A stretch of DNA of 32,514 nucleotides from Oscillospiraceae bacterium (GTDB lineage Bacteria > Bacillota > Clostridia > UMGS1810). Positions 23,890 through 31,818 of the stretch are shown piece by piece. The stretch covers positions 1-32,514 of the forward strand of contig SVKG01000005.1 in assembly GCA_015068565.1 (NCBI GenBank), given 5' to 3'. Every line of letters starts with the position of its first letter. Position 1 is the first letter of the stretch. The notes beneath the pieces were generated by a model. That model did no database searches. It was given only the letters and a program-made list of their open reading frames with translations, and was not told where the DNA came from. The translations under genes and the position numbers were made by a program.

Positions 23890-25998
23890 ATGAAATCATG
23901 CGATACAGTTGAACTTTTCGGCAGTAATGTGTTTAATGATAAAGTAATGCGTAAGCGTCTGCCGAAAGACATTTATAAAAAGTTGAGGCAGACGATAGAC
24001 GAGTCGTTGCCACTTGACAGTTCCGTGGCAGAGTCTGTTGCAAAGGCTATGAAGGAGTGGGCTATTGAGAAGGGCGCTACTCACTATACACATTGGTTTC
24101 AGCCACTTACCGGTATAACAGCGGAAAAACACGATTCCTTTATATCGCCCACTTCTGACGGCGGAGCCATAATGGAGTTTTCCGGCAAAGAACTTACCAA
24201 AGGCGAACCGGATGCGTCTTCCTTTCCGTCAGGTGGGTTACGAGCAACATTTGAGGCGAGAGGGTACACCGCGTGGGACTGCACATCCCCGGCATTTTTG
24301 CAGGAGGATCTGGCAGGGGTGACACTGTGTATACCCACAGCATTTTGCTCTTACACAGACGAAGCCCTTGACAAAAAGACACCGTTGCTTCGTTCCTGTG
24401 AGGCTATAAATGTTCAGGCAAAACGTATTTTAAAACTTTTCGGAAAGGATGTCAAAAATGTCGTTGTCTCCGTAGGTCCTGAACAGGAGTATTTTCTTGT
24501 TGATAAGGAATACTATGAAAAACGGCTTGACCTCAAATTCACCGGCAGAACACTTTTTGGGCAAAAAGCACCAAAAGGTCAGGAGATGGACGACCATTAT
24601 TTCGGCACGTTAAAAGAGAGAGTTTCGGCATATATGAGCGATGTTGACAGAGAACTCTGGAAGATGGGCGTTTCTGCCAAGACAAAGCATAATGAAGCGG
24701 CACCGAGTCAGCACGAACTTGCACCGGTTTATTCAAACTGTAATATTGCAACCGACCATAACCAACTGACAATGTCAACATTAAAAAGGATTGCCAACCG
24801 ACATAATTTTGCGTGTCTTATGCATGAACGTCCCTTTGACGGGGTGAACGGTTCGGGTAAACACGTCAACTGGTCGCTTACGACAGACGGGGGAGCAAAC
24901 CTTTTGGAACCCGGCAAAACTCCTCACGAAAATGCGCAGTTCCTTTTGTTTTTGTGTGCGGTTATAGAGGCGATAGACAAACACGCCGCATTGCTTCGTG
25001 CATCTGCCGCAAGTGCGGGTAATGACCACCGACTGGGTGCAAACGAAGCACCCCCGGCAATTATATCCGTCTTTCTGGGAGAACAACTTGAAGAAATTCT
25101 CAATAATATCGACTATGATAATCCATCGGAGAAAACAGAGCGTATACGTCTTGATGTTGGCGTAAGTACTCTGCCTCATTTCAGGAAAGATACCACCGAC
25201 AGGAACAGAACGTCACCTTTTGCATTTACCGGAAATAAATTTGAGTTCCGAATGGTTGGCTCAAATGCATCTATTGCAGGGCCCTGCACCATAATAAATA
25301 CGATAGTGGCAGACACTCTTTGCACCATGGCGGACGAACTTGAAGGCGCGAAAGATTTTAACTGTGCACTGCACAATGTTGTACAAAAGTCCATACGTCA
25401 GCATAAACGTGTTATCTTTAACGGTAACGGTTACTCCGACGAGTGGGTAGCAGAGGCGGCATCAAGAGGACTTCCCAATATTGATAACACGGTAGATGCC
25501 ATAGGCGAGTTTATTAAAGACGATACGATTGCATTGTTCAACCGTCATAAAGTATACAGTGAAAATGAACTCCGTTCCAGATTTGAAATTAAACTTGGCA
25601 AATACTCAAAAGTAATCCATATAGAAGCACTTACTATGATAGATATGGCGTCAAAAGATATTCTACCCGCTGCAATAAAGTTTTCGGCTCAGTTAAGCGA
25701 CAGTATTATAAAAATGAAATCAACCGGAGCGGGTGTTGACACCTCAACTCAGGAAAGATTGCTCGAAAGACTTTCAAAAGAGATTGCAAACTTTGGAAGC
25801 ACACTTGATAAATTGAGGGAGTCGGTAGACAGGGCGGAGCACATTAAAGATGATATAGTCGCACTGGCTGAATTTTACAGAGACGACACTTTGAAAATCA
25901 TGTATGATTTAAGGATTTTCGGAGATAATATGGAAGCGATGGTAGACAGACGAATCTGGCCTATTCCTACATATTCAGATATGCTGTTTTATGTGTAA
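23890..25998 (+). CDS. glnN: Type III glutamine synthetase (GlnN)
   Basis: An ATP-dependent ammonia-assimilating enzyme making glutamine from glutamate. The 702 residues are typical of GSIII, far longer than GSI (~450). Family signatures: [32 protein letters not shown], the metal/glutamate site [41 protein letters not shown], and [15 protein letters not shown]. The long C-terminal helical region ([21 protein letters not shown]...) is GSIII-specific. ATG 23890 follows CGGAG. No glnR-like operator was recognised. The Na/Pi transporter follows after 30 bases, so the two probably share a transcript. Confidence 0.95.
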   Translation: MKSCDTVELFGSNVFNDKVMRKRLPKDIYKKLRQTIDESLPLDSSVAESVAKAMKEWAIEKGATHYTHWFQPLTGITAEKHDSFISPTSDGGAIMEFSGKELTKGEPDASSFPSGGLRATFEARGYTAWDCTSPAFLQEDLAGVTLCIPTAFCSYTDEALDKKTPLLRSCEAINVQAKRILKLFGKDVKNVVVSVGPEQEYFLVDKEYYEKRLDLKFTGRTLFGQKAPKGQEMDDHYFGTLKERVSAYMSDVDRELWKMGVSAKTKHNEAAPSQHELAPVYSNCNIATDHNQLTMSTLKRIANRHNFACLMHERPFDGVNGSGKHVNWSLTTDGGANLLEPGKTPHENAQFLLFLCAVIEAIDKHAALLRASAASAGNDHRLGANEAPPAIISVFLGEQLEEILNNIDYDNPSEKTERIRLDVGVSTLPHFRKDTTDRNRTSPFAFTGNKFEFRMVGSNASIAGPCTIINTIVADTLCTMADELEGAKDFNCALHNVVQKSIRQHKRVIFNGNGYSDEWVAEAASRGLPNIDNTVDAIGEFIKDDTIALFNRHKVYSENELRSRFEIKLGKYSKVIHIEALTMIDMASKDILPAAIKFSAQLSDSIIKMKSTGAGVDTSTQERLLERLSKEIANFGSTLDKLRESVDRAEHIKDDIVALAEFYRDDTLKIMYDLRIFGDNMEAMVDRRIWPIPTYSDMLFYV

Positions 25999-26028
25999 TC
26001 AGCAATAAACAGCACAGGAAGGGGCTAA

Positions 26029-27795
26029 ATGATGGGTATACGCGACATCGTCAGTTTGCTTGGCGGACTGGGATTGTTTCTCTATGGTATGAACACCATG
26101 GGTGACGGTTTGGAGAAATCCACAGGCAAGGGGATGCAGCGTATTATCGAGGCCCTTACAGGCAATGTAGTCAAGGGTGTTCTGGTAGGTCTTGTTGTAA
26201 CTGCGCTTATACAGAGCAGTTCTGCCACTACTGTTATGGCGGTAGGCTTTGTCAATTCCGGAGTTATGACTCTCACTCAGGCAGTGGGAATTATATTCGG
26301 AGCAAATATAGGTACAACCGTCACTGCGCAGATACTCAGGTTATCCGATATACAGGGAGTAGGTATACTTTCTTTTTTTAAAACGGACTTTCTCGCACCG
26401 GCGGCAATAGCGGCAGGTGCGGGATTTGTTATGTTCGGCAAAAATAAGAGGATAAAAAACCTCGGTCAGATTTTTATGGGGTTCGGTATTCTTTTTATAG
26501 GAATGGATGTGATGGAGGAGTCAGTTTCCGGCATAAAGGACAAGCCATGGATTGGTGCCGCTTTTTCATCAATGGGTAAAATCCCTGTGCTGGGCATAGC
26601 CGCGGGTACAGTAATAACAGCACTTTTGCAAAGCAGTTCTGCTTCTGTGGGGATTTTACAGGCGTTGGCGGCGGGGGGTGTGATATCCGTAGCCTCTGCC
26701 GTGCCTATTATACTGGGGCAGAACATAGGCACTTGTGTTACTGCAATTATATCGGGTATCGGCGCCGAAAAAAATGCCAAACGCACTGCGGCAGTGCATC
26801 TTATGTTCAATGTGTTGGGCGTATTTCTGGCAACTGTTGTTATTTACGGATTCAACAGTATAGCGGGAATACCGGGATGGAACGATCAAATCACCCGTGG
26901 CGGTATAGCGGATTTCCACACGGTGTTCAATCTGCTCAATGCATTGGTTCTTTTGCCTTTCAATAAACTCCTTGTCCGTATTGCATATATTTTTGTGCCC
27001 GAGAAAAGCGATACAGATAACACTCCCTATAATCTGCTGGAAGAAAGACTGTTGCAGACACCGTCGGTTGCAATAGGTCAGTGTGTACGGATGCTCATTT
27101 TCCTGATGAAGACAGCGCTTGATAATTACCGTAACTCGACAGGAATGATTTTTGATAACGGCAGACACATCAGTGATAAACTCCAACGTGTGAGCGAAAC
27201 GGAAGAAATCATAGACATAGGCGAGTCGGAATTGACACAGTATCTTGTAAGAGTGAGCGAGAAAGACCTGTCTGCCGGTGAGAATAATACGGTGTCTGGT
27301 ATGTTTCATATTATCACCGATGTGGAAAGGATAGGGGACTGTTCGGTTAATATAAGTGAGATTGCGGAATATATGTATGAAGTTTCTGCAACGTTTTCCG
27401 ACGATGCGGCGGAAAAACTTAAAAATATGATGTCCGCCGTTGACGAGGTAATTCGTCTGTGTATCAGGGCGTACGAGGATGACGATATTGAATCGGCACA
27501 GAGGATACAGCCTTTGGAGGCGGTGGTAGATGTAATGAGAACCGATTTGCGGCAGTACCATATAAGCAGTCTTGTTGGGCAGAGGTATGATTTCAGGCTT
27601 GGTGTTGCCTTCCTCGATATTGTAAATAATTTAGAGCGTATATCCGACCATTGCTCCAATATCGGTATGGCGGCAGAGCAAAGACTTCGGTCGGCAACCT
27701 TTGACCCCCACGAGTATACCAAAAACCCCGACATAATAAATACACCCGAATATAAGCGGTTGTATAATGAATATAAGACTAAATACTGTAATTAA
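26029..27795 (+). CDS. Na/Pi cotransporter family protein with PhoU-like domain
   Basis: A 588-residue membrane protein of the NptA/YjbB type. It has two inverted repeats of the Na/Pi-cotransporter domain, each with the QSSSA motif: IQSSSATTVMAVGFVNSG with FGANIGTTVTAQI, and LLQSSSASVGILQALAAGG with LGQNIGTCVTAIISG. After about eight membrane segments a cytoplasmic helical PhoU-like region runs from about residue 350 to 550 (VSETEEIIDIGESELTQYL, HIITDVERIGDCSVNISEIAE, LERISDHCSNIGMAAEQRL). It probably moves phosphate with sodium. ATG 26029 or ATG 26032 may be used; GAAGGGG fits both. The gene ends just before a hairpin at 27798 and the rnc-derived repeat. Confidence 0.92.
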   Translation: MMGIRDIVSLLGGLGLFLYGMNTMGDGLEKSTGKGMQRIIEALTGNVVKGVLVGLVVTALIQSSSATTVMAVGFVNSGVMTLTQAVGIIFGANIGTTVTAQILRLSDIQGVGILSFFKTDFLAPAAIAAGAGFVMFGKNKRIKNLGQIFMGFGILFIGMDVMEESVSGIKDKPWIGAAFSSMGKIPVLGIAAGTVITALLQSSSASVGILQALAAGGVISVASAVPIILGQNIGTCVTAIISGIGAEKNAKRTAAVHLMFNVLGVFLATVVIYGFNSIAGIPGWNDQITRGGIADFHTVFNLLNALVLLPFNKLLVRIAYIFVPEKSDTDNTPYNLLEERLLQTPSVAIGQCVRMLIFLMKTALDNYRNSTGMIFDNGRHISDKLQRVSETEEIIDIGESELTQYLVRVSEKDLSAGENNTVSGMFHIITDVERIGDCSVNISEIAEYMYEVSATFSDDAAEKLKNMMSAVDEVIRLCIRAYEDDDIESAQRIQPLEAVVDVMRTDLRQYHISSLVGQRYDFRLGVAFLDIVNNLERISDHCSNIGMAAEQRLRSATFDPHEYTKNPDIINTPEYKRLYNEYKTKYCN

Positions 27796-27797
27796 AA

Positions 27798-27828
27798 AAG
27801 GAGACACTTCGTATAGAGGTGTCTCCTT
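27798..27828 (-). terminator. Terminator facing leftward genes, next to the displaced rnc end
   Basis: AAGGAGACACTTC (27798-27810) pairs with GAGGTGTCTCCTT (27816-27828), 13 bp with one G-U, loop GTATA. Read leftward it is followed by TTTTTTAATT, a good U-tract. Read rightward the tail is only moderately T-rich. It now terminates the leftward membrane operon and probably the Na/Pi gene. Its place 18 bases beyond the rnc-fragment stop suggests it was once the rnc terminator. Confidence 0.8.
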
Positions 27829-27846
27829 GATATTTGTCTTTGTATT

Positions 27847-27894
27847 TCAGCGATTAAGTTTTTTAAGCATCAGCATAGCGGCTTGTTGCGCAGC
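27847..27894 (-). pseudogene. Displaced 3' end of rnc (C-terminal 14-15 codons plus stop)
   Basis: Read leftward this segment encodes QQAAMLMLKKLNR followed by TGA. These are the same last 13 residues as intact rnc at 29450, but with a TGA stop and a different arginine codon (CGC against CGA). No start or remaining RNase III sequence precedes it. It is best read as the old end of rnc, cut off by the inserted segment. Confidence 0.85.
27851..27894. repeat. Direct repeat, left copy (att-like, in rnc 3' fragment)
   Basis: A 44-bp segment identical to 29454-29497 at 41 of 44 positions, with an uninterrupted 36-bp identical core (27854-27889 and 29457-29492). Similarity stops abruptly on both sides. 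Both copies have the same orientation. Confidence 0.93.
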
Positions 27895-27899
27895 ACTGC

Positions 27900-28760
27900 T
27901 TATTTTTGATAGTTGCTTATAGCGGCGGCAATCATTCCATCGAATGTATTTAAATCCTGGGGTTCGCCGTTTATATCAAAATAATTCAATTGCCATTCCA
28001 ATGTGCTTTCCGTTTCGTTTGTAATCAGGTATTGCACTTTGACTTTTACATCGTTTTCCTGATAGAGGCATTCTCCTGTGAATTCAACTGTTTCTTTCCC
28101 GTCTTCACCCGTGAAATGTTTCCAAGTCGGGTTTGAAAAAAAGTCGTTAAAAATTTCTTTGTGGGTGTGCTCACTGTCGTTCAATTTGGTTGCTTGTATT
28201 GTTTCCACATATACATCATAACTGTCTGATTCCGTATTGTTTTCAGGCAACGATGATACTGAGCAGACAATCAAAATTATCGACAAAATAGCGAATATGT
28301 TTGTAAGTTTTGTTTTTCCCGAAACAGAGTTTATGATTTTTTCGTTATCAGAATCGGTATCAGCACTCCCGCTTATATTTTTGAAAATAGCATCGAATTC
28401 ATTTGCCATCTTCATTTTAGGTACAATTTTCATCCATGCCAATAACCTGCCCACACGACTTAATCTGATATCATATTTAACGAGTTCACATTTTACGCGG
28501 CCATTTTCAAGATAAAAAAGGTGAGTGCCGGTGTTTCCCGTAACCTCAACCTGCCCTGACGAATTAACAATAGTTCCTTTTATCAAATCAGAACACGTTT
28601 CAACAATTTTGTTTTTCAATTCTTCCGGCGATGATAATTCGGTGGGGATACCGTCACGGTATTTGTTGCCGATTAGGTCAAGAAATTTTGTTCCCTTAAA
28701 GAGAACGATGTGAGATAATACTGCACTGATTATCAATGCGAGCAAACCAATTAAAATCAT
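27900..28760 (-). CDS. Unrecognised two-helix membrane protein of the inserted element
   Basis: A 286-residue protein. It has an N-terminal hydrophobic segment (MILIGLLALIISAVLSHIVLF), a first soluble part (about 25-145) with GTIVNSSGQVEVTGNTGTHL, which looks like a small beta domain, and a charged linker. A second membrane segment (LTNIFAILSIILIVCSV, about 153-170) precedes an extracytoplasmic C-terminal domain with KEIFNDFFSNPTWKHFTGED and ETVEFTGECLYQENDVKVKVQY. Similar FF..P.W..F / V.FTG motifs occur, as I recall, in the C-terminal domains of various Bacillota zinc-ribbon membrane proteins, but no function is known to me. Its stop is 6 bases from the left repeat. AAAGGAG precedes the ATG, and it sits 31 bp after the small membrane gene. 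Confidence 0.7.
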   Translation of the reverse strand: MILIGLLALIISAVLSHIVLFKGTKFLDLIGNKYRDGIPTELSSPEELKNKIVETCSDLIKGTIVNSSGQVEVTGNTGTHLFYLENGRVKCELVKYDIRLSRVGRLLAWMKIVPKMKMANEFDAIFKNISGSADTDSDNEKIINSVSGKTKLTNIFAILSIILIVCSVSSLPENNTESDSYDVYVETIQATKLNDSEHTHKEIFNDFFSNPTWKHFTGEDGKETVEFTGECLYQENDVKVKVQYLITNETESTLEWQLNYFDINGEPQDLNTFDGMIAAAISNYQK

Positions 28761-28791
28761 ATGTAATTACTCCTTTGAAAATTAATAACGG

Positions 28792-28977
28792 TTATCTGAC
28801 AAAAATTTTTTTAATAATTGCGACAGGGATAAGGATAATCCCCAAAAGGCAGCCCACAATTAACCTTGTTAAAAACAAGTCATTGGCTGCACCTATTCTT
28901 ATTCTGTTCGCATAGATTGTTTGGCCGGCTGCCCAATAACCCAGAACAGCATAGCCAATAATTAATACAACTTCCAT
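28792..28977 (-). CDS. Small membrane protein of the inserted element
   Basis: A 61-residue protein, almost all membrane: one hydrophobic segment at the N-terminus (VVLIIGYAVLGYWAAGQTIY), a short polar loop with NRIRIGAANDLF, a second segment (LIVGCLLGIILIPVAII), and a basic end KKIFVR. No family recognised. GGAGG is well spaced before the ATG at 28977. It is the first gene of the leftward operon, downstream of the promoter whose -35 box lies in the XRE operator. Size and topology would suit a partner or subunit of the following 286-residue membrane protein, or a small toxin-like peptide; neither is shown by the sequence. Confidence 0.65.
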   Translation of the reverse strand: MEVVLIIGYAVLGYWAAGQTIYANRIRIGAANDLFLTRLIVGCLLGIILIPVAIIKKIFVR

Positions 28978-29023
28978 TTTTACATTCCTCCAAAATTTGA
29001 TTATGAATATTGTTTACTTGAAG

Positions 29024-29052
29024 AGTATAACATATATCCAAGAATTACGCAA
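29024..29052 (-). promoter_or_regulatory. Promoter of the leftward membrane operon, -35 inside the operator
   Basis: On the minus strand, TTGCGT (29047-29052), 17-base spacer, TATACT (29024-29029). The -35 hexamer is part of the first TACGCA repeat, so a protein bound there would compete with RNA polymerase. Confidence 0.7.
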
Positions 29053-29065
29053 GTGCGTATACGCA
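29046..29065. promoter_or_regulatory. Triple TACGCA operator, probable XRE regulator site
   Basis: Three copies of the hexamer TACGCA in alternating orientation: 29046-29051 (+), 29054-29059 (-), 29060-29065 (+). Copies one and two form an inverted repeat with a 2-bp centre. Copies two and three form a perfect 12-bp palindrome, TGCGTATACGCA. Such overlapping dyads are typical of Cro/CI-type operators. Downstream is an AT-rich tandem of two TAAAATATTT units (29072-29091). Confidence 0.7.
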
Positions 29066-29108
29066 AAAATGTAAAATATTTTAAAATATTTTTGTGGGGT
29101 GTTTTAAA

Positions 29109-29351
29109 ATGGATGTAAAAGATGCGGTAGTAAAAAGATTTAATGAATTGTGTGCAAGAAAAAACATTAGAATAAATGAACTTGCAAACATATCCGGAGT
29201 GACGCCATCAACAGCATACAGTATGATGGATAAATCACGCCGAGATGTTTCAATAAAAACAATCAAGAAGTTTTGTGATGGCTTGGAGATAACGTTGGGA
29301 GAATTTTTTTCAACGGAGGATTTTGATAATCTTGACCAGGAGATAAGATAG
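29109..29351 (+). CDS. XRE/Cro-CI family HTH regulator of the inserted element
   Basis: An 80-residue protein that is essentially one helix-turn-helix domain of the Cro/C1 type: AVVKRFNELCARKNIRINELANISGVTPSTAYSMM, with the turn and recognition helix at about residues 24-42, then DVSIKTIKKFCDGLEITLGEFF, the fourth and fifth helices of the fold. An acidic tail follows. ATG 29109 is preceded by GTGGGGTG; the upstream GTG 29094 overlaps that ribosome site. It is divergent from the membrane operon, and the TACGCA operator lies between them, so it probably represses that operon and perhaps itself. Confidence 0.88.
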   Translation: MDVKDAVVKRFNELCARKNIRINELANISGVTPSTAYSMMDKSRRDVSIKTIKKFCDGLEITLGEFFSTEDFDNLDQEIR

Positions 29352-29395
29352 TGCTGCCATCAAAAGCGAGAGAAAAAGCGGCAATAAAAAACAAG

Positions 29396-29424
29396 AAGGC
29401 AGAAACGGATACGTTTCTGCCTTT
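29396..29424. terminator. Bidirectional terminator between the XRE gene and rnc
   Basis: AAGGCAGAAACG (29396-29407) pairs perfectly with CGTTTCTGCCTT (29412-29423), loop GATA. Leftward, for rnc, it is followed by TTG TTTTTTATTG, a good U-tract; rightward it is followed by TTT and an A/T stretch. It lies inside the element, so the reconstructed rnc received a new terminator together with its new last codons. Confidence 0.85.
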
Positions 29425-29449
29425 AAAAAAATTTTAATACAATTTACAT

Positions 29450-30136
29450 TTATCGGTTAAGTTTTTTAAGCATCAGCATAGCGGCTTGTTGCTCGGCTTT
29501 TTTCTTGCCAAGGCCCTGTGCTGTAACCTCCTGTTTGCCGTTGTAGTTAATTGCCACGGTGAACACCTTCTCATGTTCGGGGCCGTCCTCGCGTATAACA
29601 ACATAGTTTAACTTGTCCCCGTGGGAGGTCGCATATTCGTGGAGTCTGCTTTTGTAGTCGGGATTGTTGTCACTGTTTTTGACTGCATTTTTAATAGAAT
29701 CTTCAAGGTGATAAAGAATAAACCGCTGGGCTGTATCAAAGTCAGAGTCCAGATACACCGCGGCAAACACCGCTTCTGTAACATCGGAAAGTATTGACGG
29801 CTTGTTTTTGCCGCCCGACATTTCCTCGCCTTTTGACATAAAAATATACTCTCCCAGGCCAATCTTTTCGGCTATGGCGAACAAACCCGCTTCGCAAACT
29901 ACAACAGCCCTGATTTTGCTCATTTTACCCTCGTCAATCAGCGGATAATTTTTATAAAGATAATCCGATGATACCGCTTCTAAAATGGCATCTCCCAAAA
30001 ATTCGAGTCTGTCGTAACTTTCTTTTGATTTGCCGTGCGATTCGTTAAGGAAAGAACGGTGTGTAAGCGCCGTTGTAAGTAACTTGCGATCTTTAAATGT
30101 ATATCGTATTTTTCTTTCCAGTTCGTTTAAGTTCAT
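29450..30136 (-). CDS. rnc: Ribonuclease III
   Basis: A double-strand-specific endoribonuclease for rRNA and mRNA processing. The 228 residues comprise the catalytic RNase III domain with the signature ESYDRLEFLGDAILEAVSSDYLY, the second acidic site SDVTEAVFAAVYLDSDF, and a C-terminal double-stranded-RNA-binding domain (DYKSRLHEYATSHGDKLNYVVI ... AQGLGKKKAEQQAAMLML). AAAGGTGG precedes the ATG at 30136. Its last 13 codons plus part of the stop region are the right copy of the direct repeat, so the present 3' end may be supplied by the inserted element. The gene downstream of acpP is the usual acpP-rnc order of Bacillota, though a hairpin separates them. Confidence 0.96.
   Translation of the reverse strand: MNLNELERKIRYTFKDRKLLTTALTHRSFLNESHGKSKESYDRLEFLGDAILEAVSSDYLYKNYPLIDEGKMSKIRAVVVCEAGLFAIAEKIGLGEYIFMSKGEEMSGGKNKPSILSDVTEAVFAAVYLDSDFDTAQRFILYHLEDSIKNAVKNSDNNPDYKSRLHEYATSHGDKLNYVVIREDGPEHEKVFTVAINYNGKQEVTAQGLGKKKAEQQAAMLMLKKLNR
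29454..29497. repeat. Direct repeat, right copy (att-like, within intact rnc)
   Basis: The partner of 27851-27894, located in the last codons of rnc. The three differences are one synonymous-type change near the stop and two in the codons just upstream of the 36-bp identical core. Confidence 0.93.
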
Positions 30137-30167
30137 AATACCACCTTTAAATCAAATAAAATAATAA

Positions 30168-30188
30168 CCCCCGGGCAAACCACGGGGG
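30168..30188 (-). terminator. Hairpin after acpP
   Basis: On the minus strand, CCCCCG (30183-30188), a 9-base loop, CGGGGG (30168-30173), then TTATTATTTTATTTG. A GC-rich 6-bp stem with a U-rich tail fits a terminator or attenuator between acpP and rnc. No clear rnc promoter was found in the 30-odd bases left before rnc, so read-through is likely. Confidence 0.65.
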
Positions 30189-30197
30189 CTGAATTTA

Positions 30198-30428
30198 TCA
30201 GTTAGAGTGCGATTCGATGTATTCAACAGCATCTCCTACGGTAGAAATCTTGTCTATGTCCTCTTCGGGGATACTGATTTCAAATTCTTCTTCCATGGCG
30301 ATCATAAGTTCCACAAGATCAAGAGAATCGGCACCAAGACCGTCTATAAAAGAAGTATCAAGTGTTATCTCATCAGCGTCAACATTGATCTGTTCTGTGA
30401 TAATGCTCTTTAATTTTTCAAATATCAT
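30198..30428 (-). CDS. acpP: Acyl carrier protein
   Basis: A 76-residue acidic four-helix protein carrying acyl chains in type II fatty-acid synthesis. The phosphopantetheine attachment serine is in [18 protein letters not shown]. The N-terminus [21 protein letters not shown] and C-terminal [13 protein letters not shown] are typical. AAAGGAGG precedes the ATG, and a near-perfect promoter lies at 30474-30502. plsX and fab genes, often adjacent, are not in this window. Confidence 0.97.
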   Translation of the reverse strand: MIFEKLKSIITEQINVDADEITLDTSFIDGLGADSLDLVELMIAMEEEFEISIPEEDIDKISTVGDAVEYIESHSN

Positions 30429-30473
30429 ATACGGGCCTCCTTTTGCACAAAACGATAACTTATTTCAAGATAG

Positions 30474-30502
30474 AGTATATAATAAAAAGCAAATCTTGTC
30501 AA
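30474..30502 (-). promoter_or_regulatory. Sigma-A promoter of acpP
   Basis: On the minus strand, a perfect TTGACA (30497-30502), 17-base spacer, TATACT (30474-30479). The -35 hexamer overlaps the stop codon of the upstream S11-family gene. Confidence 0.88.
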
Positions 30503-31782
30503 TATTTATTATTGCTGTTTCGTTTCCGCGATTTTTTGCGTTTGGAAAACTCTTTGAAAGTCAACCAGACAAACAGAGTCACCATTAAGATGACGGGTAT
30601 GTAGAAAAACGGTGAAGTAAATATTGCAACAATAAACAATCTCACGGTTTTACCGGGAGAACGCTTAACGGAGTTGTATGCAATAAGGTCAACACTTCCG
30701 GCTTCTTCGCCGTTGTAGGAGACACTCAGTTTGCCGAGGGGCTGGTTGATTTCGATAGGCGCTTTGATGGTGTCGCTTTTCGACTTCATTTTGTAAATTT
30801 TCGACTCGTCGTAGTCCACCGGTAACCGAACGGAAAGTTCGTCTGCGGTTTTTAAAAGAACGTGGTCAGTTTTGCCGTTTGGCACAAGGACCTCTTCAAT
30901 AATCTCACCTTTTTCGGATATTGTAACGCTTACAAATCCGTCTGCGGTGTACTGACGCAATGTCTGTATGTCGTTGTGTGCCTGGGTAGAACCTTCCGCG
31001 CCGGATACGACGGCAATAAAATTGCCCATGCTGTTTTCGAATGCAACGGAGATTCCGTAGCCCTGCTCTTTCATATTGGCGGTTTTAAGCCCGTAAACCC
31101 GTTTGGAATAAAAATCAACAGACCGCGCTCTGCCCACAAATAAGTTGGTGTTTGACAGATACCTTGTTTCTCTGTATTTGTTGGTGGGCGCAATTTCCAC
31201 CATATCTTTTTTAACGATTTCCGCAAAGGCAGTGTTTTTCATGGCGTATACAGAAATCTTTGCAATGTCTGAAAGGGTGGAGTACTGGTTCTCGTCAAAG
31301 TACCCTCCCGCATTTGTAAATACCGTGTCAGTTGCACCGGCTTGAAGTGCAATCTCGTTCATGGCGTTTATGAACTTTCCGTAATCACCAAAGGTGTATC
31401 CGGCAAGTAATTCCGCGGCCTCGGCTGCATCGTATAAAAGCATCCCGTGGAGGAGGTCACCTGCACTTAGTTCCTCGTTTGCCAGAATACCCATATTACC
31501 GAAAGAAAAATCACAGGCGGCAATAGTTTCCGGAGATGCCGCAATAACTTCACTTAAATCCTTGCAGTTTTCAAGAACAACAAGGGCAGATACAATTTTG
31601 GTAAAACCTGAGGGCTGGATTTTTGCATTACTGTTTTTTTCGTAAAGTACCATGGAATTTTGCATATCAATCAAAATTCCGTTGGTTGATTTTATTTCGG
31701 GAGCCTCGGCAGAGGCAACTAAGGAAGAAAAGATAACGATAATTATAAAAGCAGACAAAATCTGCATAAATGTTTTTTTCAT
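30499..31782 (-). CDS. D-Ala-D-Ala carboxypeptidase-like protein (S11) with degenerate active site
   Basis: A 427-residue exported membrane protein: signal peptide (MKKTFMQILSAFIIIVIFSSLVASA), peptidase S11/PBP5-like domain from about residue 28 to 270, a beta-rich domain (SVTISEKGEIIEEVLVPNGK..., about 285-370), and a C-terminal membrane anchor with a basic tail (IPVILMVTLFVWLTFKEFSKRKKSRKR). The family needs SxxK, SxN and KTG. Here the SxxK position reads PSGFTK, with Gly59 where the nucleophile should be and Lys62 kept. The SxN position reads YDA (117-119), and KTG reads KTA (233-235). The fold is recognisable (GMLLYDAAEAAELLAG, NAGGYFDENQYSTLSDIAKI, GLKTANMKEQGYGISVAF), so it is probably an inactive, perhaps muropeptide-binding, homologue. 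A good promoter lies upstream. Confidence 0.85.
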   Translation of the reverse strand: MKKTFMQILSAFIIIVIFSSLVASAEAPEIKSTNGILIDMQNSMVLYEKNSNAKIQPSGFTKIVSALVVLENCKDLSEVIAASPETIAACDFSFGNMGILANEELSAGDLLHGMLLYDAAEAAELLAGYTFGDYGKFINAMNEIALQAGATDTVFTNAGGYFDENQYSTLSDIAKISVYAMKNTAFAEIVKKDMVEIAPTNKYRETRYLSNTNLFVGRARSVDFYSKRVYGLKTANMKEQGYGISVAFENSMGNFIAVVSGAEGSTQAHNDIQTLRQYTADGFVSVTISEKGEIIEEVLVPNGKTDHVLLKTADELSVRLPVDYDESKIYKMKSKSDTIKAPIEINQPLGKLSVSYNGEEAGSVDLIAYNSVKRSPGKTVRLFIVAIFTSPFFYIPVILMVTLFVWLTFKEFSKRKKSRKRNSNNKY

Positions 31783-31818
31783 CAGATGTATTCCTTTCGT
31801 GGGATATACTACGGTATA

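Larger units (their letters stand above)
27851..29497. mobile_element. Putative small genomic element inserted in the 3' end of rnc
   Basis: A ~1.6-kb segment bounded by 44-bp direct repeats made of the rnc C-terminal codons, the arrangement left when a site-specific element integrates into the end of a gene and restores it. It carries a leftward operon of two membrane-protein genes, a divergent XRE-type regulator, an operator region and a terminator. There is no integrase, transposase or terminal inverted repeat inside, so it would be a remnant or a non-autonomous element mobilised in trans. A tandem partial duplication of rnc followed by gene gain is the alternative. Confidence 0.65.

Noticed and set aside
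26656-27561. A 301-codon minus-strand open frame inside the Na/Pi transporter gene
   Set aside because: Shadow of the transporter gene, with no ribosome site or recognisable motifs.
27851-29497. The repeat-flanked segment as a classical insertion sequence
   Set aside because: There is no transposase, no terminal inverted repeats, and the repeats are far too long for a target-site duplication.
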